Source of the DNA: Pseudomonas sp. JQ170C
Lineage (GTDB): Bacteria; Pseudomonadota; Gammaproteobacteria; Pseudomonadales; Pseudomonadaceae
Direction: 5' to 3'
DNA: 64,000 nt
NCBI RefSeq assembly: GCF_035581345.1
Contig: NZ_CP141608.1
Span: 3,130,501-3,194,500, forward strand
Below, piece after piece: positions 60,739 through 64,000 of this stretch. The position numbers and the translations under genes were made by a program. Positions within the stretch are counted from its first letter, which is position 1; every line of letters begins with the position of its first letter. The notes under the pieces are model-generated. The model was not told where the DNA came from, made no database searches, and saw only the letters and a program-made list of their open reading frames with translations.

Positions 60739-61881
60739 TCAGAGGGTGCGCGCCACCAGCTCGCGCATGATGTCGTTGGCGCCGCCGTAAATGCGGTTGA
60801 CGCGGCTGTCGAGGTAGTGACGGGCCACCGGGTACTCCAGCATGTAGCCGTTACCGCCATGCAGCTGCACGCACTGGTCAACCACTTTGGAATACAGCTC
60901 GGTGCACCAGAGCTTGGCTGCCGCCGCAGCCTCCGGGCTCAATTCACCCTGCAGGATCAGCTCCATGCAGCGGTCGGTGTAGGTCTGCCCGATGACGATT
61001 TCGGTCTTGAGGTCGGCCAGCTTGAACCGCGAGTTCTGGAATTCGATGATCGGTGTGCCGAATGCCTTGCGATCACGGGTGTAGGCAATGGTGTGCTCCA
61101 GCACCGCCTGGCTTGCGGCAATGGCCAAAATGCCAATGCTCAGGCGCTCCCAGGCCAGCTCCTTCATCAGCTGGTAGAAGCCCTGGCCAGGTTCGCCCCC
61201 CAGGATGTTGGCCTTGGGCACCCGTACGTCCTGGAAGAACAGCATGGTGGTGTCCTGGGCATGCATGCCGACCTTGCGCAGCGGTTTGGACTTGGTCACG
61301 CCGACACGGTCGGCTTCCACCAGGATCAGCGAGATATCCCGGGAGCCCTTGCCGGTGTTACCGGTCTTGGCGATCACCACAATGATGTCGCTGTTGGTGC
61401 CGTTGGAAATGAACGTCTTGGCGCCGTTGATCACGTACTCGTCACCGTCGAGCACGGCGCGGGTCTTGACCGCTTGCAGGTCCGAGCCGGTATCGGGCTC
61501 GGTCATGGCCACCGCTGAGATGACCTCGCCGCTGGCCATTTTCGGCAGCCATTGCTGCTTCTGTGCCTCGGTGCCGAAATTGATCAGGTAACCGGCACAG
61601 ATATCGTGCACGTTGAAGCCGTTCAGGCCCGAAAGCCCCGCACGGGCCACCTCCTCCACAGCGATCATGGAAAAACGCCGGTCCAGGCCCAGGCCGCCAT
61701 AGGCCTCGGCAGTGGTGGCGTTGAGCATGCCCAGCTCACCGGCGCGCTGCCAGATCTGGCGAGGTACCCGATGGTCCTGCTCCCACTGGTCATGGAACGG
61801 CGCACATTCTTCTGCGAGAAAACGCCGTACCGTATTGCGAAACGCTTCAAGCTCATGATCAAAGAGAGTACGCGGGATCAT
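60739..61881 (-). CDS. Acyl-CoA dehydrogenase, long-chain/isovaleryl-like (380 aa, c)
   Basis: ATG at 61881 has GGAGGC 6-7 bp upstream. Blocks: AMTEPDTGSDLQAVKTRAVL, VINGAKTFISNGTNSDIIVV, LHGGNGYMLEYPVARHYLDS, RIYGGANDIMREL; the likely base is the Glu in LAWERLSIGIL. It is highly similar to gene b at 56100. A G/C-box lies 75 bp upstream, so it has its own promoter and is probably monocistronic, with the LAL gene 251 bp downstream. Confidence 0.9.
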   Translation of the reverse strand: MIPRTLFDHELEAFRNTVRRFLAEECAPFHDQWEQDHRVPRQIWQRAGELGMLNATTAEAYGGLGLDRRFSMIAVEEVARAGLSGLNGFNVHDICAGYLINFGTEAQKQQWLPKMASGEVISAVAMTEPDTGSDLQAVKTRAVLDGDEYVINGAKTFISNGTNSDIIVVIAKTGNTGKGSRDISLILVEADRVGVTKSKPLRKVGMHAQDTTMLFFQDVRVPKANILGGEPGQGFYQLMKELAWERLSIGILAIAASQAVLEHTIAYTRDRKAFGTPIIEFQNSRFKLADLKTEIVIGQTYTDRCMELILQGELSPEAAAAAKLWCTELYSKVVDQCVQLHGGNGYMLEYPVARHYLDSRVNRIYGGANDIMRELVARTL

Positions 61882-61956
61882 TCAATTGCCTCCGGAAAGA
61901 TGGGTTCTGGCGGTGCACGCCTTGTCACCACCTTAGGGTGGCTTGCGCTCGCCCCG

Positions 61957-61975
61957 CCCCCTCGAAGTGGGTAGG
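61957..61975. promoter_or_regulatory. CCCCC-N9 operator (site j)
   Basis: CCCCC, then TCGAAGTGG and GTAGG. The left arm is perfect and the right arm partly decayed. Position (75 bp before the 61881 ATG) fits the set. Confidence 0.45.
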
Positions 61976-62016
61976 CCGCCTCAGTTGTGTGACGCACGTC
62001 TTTGGCGGCGGCTACC

Positions 62017-63078
62017 TCAGAGCGCGTCGACGGACTTGAGCGTAGCCATGTCGATCACGAAGCGGTACTTCACGTCATTGTTTTGCAGGCGGGTAAACGC
62101 CTGGTTGATGTCCTCGATGTCGATCATTTCGCAGCTAGGCAGCACCTGATGCTCGGCGCAGAAGTCCAGCAACTCCTGGGTCTGGGCCAGGCCACCGATC
62201 AACGAACCTGAAATCGAGCGGTTATTGATGGCCAGCAAGGCACCGTGAATCGGCTCCAGGGGCTCCAGGGCGCCGACCAGCACGAGTTTGCCGTTGCGCG
62301 CCAGCAGCATCAGGTAAGGGTTGACGTTGTGGGTGCGCGGGATGGTGTCGACCACAATGTCGAAACTGCTGGCGGCGGTTTTCATCGCCTGGGGGTCGGT
62401 AGACAGCAGTACATGGTGCGCACCCAGCGCCAGGGCATCGTCGACCTTGCCGGGCGATGTGGTGATCACCGTGACCCGGGCCCCCAGCGCGACGGCCAGC
62501 TTGACCGCCATGTGCCCGAGCCCGCCGAGCCCGACGACCGCCAGGCGCGTGCCCTCCTTCACACCGTACTCACGCATCGGTGCCCACACCGTGATGCCCG
62601 CGCACAACAGCGGCCCGGTAAAACGCGGGTCCAGTGCCGGCGGCACTCGCAGCACAAACCGCTCGTTCACGACGATGTGCTGGGCATAGCCGCCGCGGGT
62701 CACTTCGCCGCTGATGCGGTCCAGGCCGTTATAGGTGGGGGTCATGCCCTGGGTGCAATGGGCTTGCTGATGCTGCTCGCAGGCTTCACATTGCTGGCAG
62801 CTGTCGACCATGCAACCGACGGCGACCCGATCGCCCACCCGGTAACGGCTGACGACCGGGCCCACGGCGCTGACCCGACCGACGATTTCGTGGCCCGGCA
62901 CACAGGGAAAGCGCGTGCTTTTCCAGTCGTTGTGCACGTAATGCAGATCGGAATGGCAGACGCCGCAGTAGTCGATGTCGATGGCAACATCGTCGGCGCG
63001 CAGGGCCCGGCGCTCGAATTGCAGGGGTTGGAGTGGCGCGTTGGCTTCATGGACGCCATAGCCGATACAGGTAGTCAT
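62017..63078 (-). CDS. Zinc-dependent alcohol dehydrogenase (cinnamyl alcohol dehydrogenase/YahK-type)
   Basis: ATG at 63078 (GGAGAA about 8 bp upstream) gives 353 aa. Catalytic zinc ligands appear in YCGVCHSDLHYVHNDW (Cys41) and PGHEIVGRV (His/Glu); the structural zinc site is CQQCEACEQHQQAHC. The nucleotide loop GLGGLGHMAVKLAVALGARV followed by VITTS fits NADP(H). It interconverts aldehydes and primary alcohols. It is downstream of the LuxC-type acyl-CoA reductase, separated by a REPIN, so acyl-CoA to aldehyde to alcohol is a plausible two-step route, perhaps supplying the wax ester synthase. Confidence 0.9.
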   Translation of the reverse strand: MTTCIGYGVHEANAPLQPLQFERRALRADDVAIDIDYCGVCHSDLHYVHNDWKSTRFPCVPGHEIVGRVSAVGPVVSRYRVGDRVAVGCMVDSCQQCEACEQHQQAHCTQGMTPTYNGLDRISGEVTRGGYAQHIVVNERFVLRVPPALDPRFTGPLLCAGITVWAPMREYGVKEGTRLAVVGLGGLGHMAVKLAVALGARVTVITTSPGKVDDALALGAHHVLLSTDPQAMKTAASSFDIVVDTIPRTHNVNPYLMLLARNGKLVLVGALEPLEPIHGALLAINNRSISGSLIGGLAQTQELLDFCAEHQVLPSCEMIDIEDINQAFTRLQNNDVKYRFVIDMATLKSVDAL

Positions 63079-63105
63079 ACAGAAGTTCTCCAAAGGTGAA
63101 TGACC

Positions 63106-63195
63106 GTAGGAGCGGGCTTGCCCCGCGAAAGCGTGCGAATGGTCAACATTGATGTTGAACATGCTGGCCTCTTCGCGGGGCAAGCCCGCTCCTAC
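63106..63195. repeat. REPIN between reductase and alcohol dehydrogenase
   Basis: GTAGGAGCGGGCTTGCCCCG and its inverted copy flank a roughly 40-bp spacer containing TCAACATTGATGTTGA, itself a small palindrome. Confidence 0.85.
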
Positions 63196-63213
63196 AGGGT
63201 CCGGGGTTGTGGG

Positions 63214-64000
63214 TTAGATCGAGGGGCGCAGCCAGGGCGCGGCGCTGGTATGCGGGGCGGCGATCTGGCTGGAGATCCACTTGCCCATGCGCCGCATCGG
63301 CTCGATGGAGTCCTGAGGGGCGGCAAACTTCATGGCCGCGGCGTAGCCCAGCGAGACGATGCGCTGGGCGCCATACAGCGGCAGTACATCCTTGAGCTGA
63401 TCCTTGATGCTTTCCGGATAGACGCCGACGGTCTGGGTGTAGGCATCCACCGCCGCCATCATTTCGCTCAAGTCATCGACCGGCACCAGGTTGGCGGTGC
63501 GGTCATCCAGGCTGGCGCTGAAGGACACCGGCTCAGGCAACTGCGAACAGATGATGGCGCCCTCGCCGTCCTTGCCGCCGATGACCTTGTACCAGTCGTC
63601 ATCCAGGCGCAGCGCATCGACGTGGGCCTTGAGGCCCTGGTCGTAACGCTTGGGCGCGGTGCTGAGGGTATTGGGCAGGCCGATCATGGCGTCATAGACG
63701 TAGCGGCCGAAGGTGTTGAGCTTTTCCAGGCCCTGCTCGTCGGTGCCGCTCTGTACGTACACCACCCGGGCACAGACACAGCCCTTCTGGTTGATCGCGC
63801 CGATATCGGCGGCCAGGCGTACCGCCGCTTCGCGCATGGTTTCCTCGCTGTCGAAGGTGGCCTGGCCGATGATGCTGGCGCTGCGCTTGGGATCGAGGGA
63901 AATCAGCTCCAGGCCGGGCTGGACGTAACGGGTCACGTGCTTCATCGAGGCGAAACCGCCCCAAGCGACGATTTTCTCCAGGTTCTGCGGCTGGTACAGG
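63214..64000 (-). CDS. LuxC-type acyl-CoA reductase, N-terminus beyond window
   Basis: The reverse frame is open from the right edge to the stop at 63214, about 262 residues; the usual protein is near 480, so only the C-terminal half is here. The edge reads LYQPQNLEKIVAWGGFASMK, then YVQPGLELISLDPKRSAS, typical of LuxC (long-chain acyl-CoA/acyl-ACP reductase). NQKGCVCARVVYVQSG supplies the expected active-site Cys. The enzyme reduces fatty acyl thioesters to aldehydes with NADPH. It is upstream of a zinc alcohol dehydrogenase on the same strand. Internal ATG at 63945 is not the true start. Confidence 0.82.
   Translation of the reverse strand, partial: LYQPQNLEKIVAWGGFASMKHVTRYVQPGLELISLDPKRSASIIGQATFDSEETMREAAVRLAADIGAINQKGCVCARVVYVQSGTDEQGLEKLNTFGRYVYDAMIGLPNTLSTAPKRYDQGLKAHVDALRLDDDWYKVIGGKDGEGAIICSQLPEPVSFSASLDDRTANLVPVDDLSEMMAAVDAYTQTVGVYPESIKDQLKDVLPLYGAQRIVSLGYAAAMKFAAPQDSIEPMRRMGKWISSQIAAPHTSAAPWLRPSI

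Overview
The window looks like chromosomal DNA of a Pseudomonas (fluorescens/putida type). It is GC-rich. It carries many copies of the Pseudomonas REP/REPIN palindrome (core GCGGGCTTGCCCCGC), a DUF2790 gene, and DUF1302/DUF1329 and DUF1254/DUF1214 families typical of the genus. No rRNA, tRNA, phage, insertion sequence or CRISPR was seen. Two genes are cut by the window edges: a LuxR/MalT-like regulator at the left and a LuxC-type acyl-CoA reductase at the right.

Layout. 1-2.1 kb: partial ATP-binding LuxR (LAL) regulator, divergent from 2.5-8.3 kb, a DUF1302-DUF1329-DUF1254-DUF1254 operon. 8.4-13.3 kb: 600-aa acyl-CoA dehydrogenase, FadB/FadJ-like bifunctional enzyme and SDR. 13.4-15.8 kb: an AT-richer patch with DUF2790, a soluble histidine kinase, a single-domain response regulator and a small unknown protein. 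15.9-18.5 kb: second LAL regulator, apparently frameshifted near its start. 18.8-24.4 kb: second DUF1302-DUF1329 pair, divergent from an SdsA1-like alkylsulfatase. 24.8-31.4 kb: second pair of DUF1254 proteins, acyl-CoA ligase and a fused double acyl-CoA dehydrogenase. 32.3-37.2 kb: thioesterase and iron alcohol dehydrogenase, divergent from a ThDP enzyme and an MFS transporter. 37.2-40.1 kb: alpha/beta hydrolase and a WS/DGAT wax ester synthase. 40.2-45.4 kb: six-gene operon (SCP2-type thiolase, MaoC pair, SDR, DUF2889, ligase). 45.7-49 kb: third DUF1302-DUF1329 pair. 49-50.1 kb: repeats. 50.1-57.2 kb: five-gene operon (two acyl-CoA dehydrogenases, MFE-2-like SDR-hydratase fusion, thiolase-like protein lacking its cysteine, ligase). 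57.8-64 kb: third LAL regulator, another acyl-CoA dehydrogenase, Zn alcohol dehydrogenase and partial LuxC-type reductase.

Together the genes describe uptake, CoA activation and beta-oxidation of hydrophobic acyl or alcohol substrates. Three paralogous envelope cassettes, three ligases, five acyl-CoA dehydrogenase genes, three hydration/dehydrogenation modules and an SCP2-type thiolase are present. Alcohol/aldehyde enzymes, a wax ester synthase and an alkylsulfatase sit at the edges of the pathway. MFE-2, SCP2-thiolase and a ThDP lyase-like enzyme recall peroxisomal branched-chain or sterol side-chain oxidation. The substrate cannot be read from sequence.

The most interesting signal is non-coding. 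A palindrome of form CCCCC-N9-GGGGG recurs about 75-105 bp upstream of start codons across the window (near 8.3, 31.5, 34.0, 38.5, 45.5 twice, 57.3 and 62.0 kb; further copies near 60.7, 57.4 and 22.4 kb). It looks like an activator operator tying dispersed operons into one regulon, possibly read by one of the LAL regulators.
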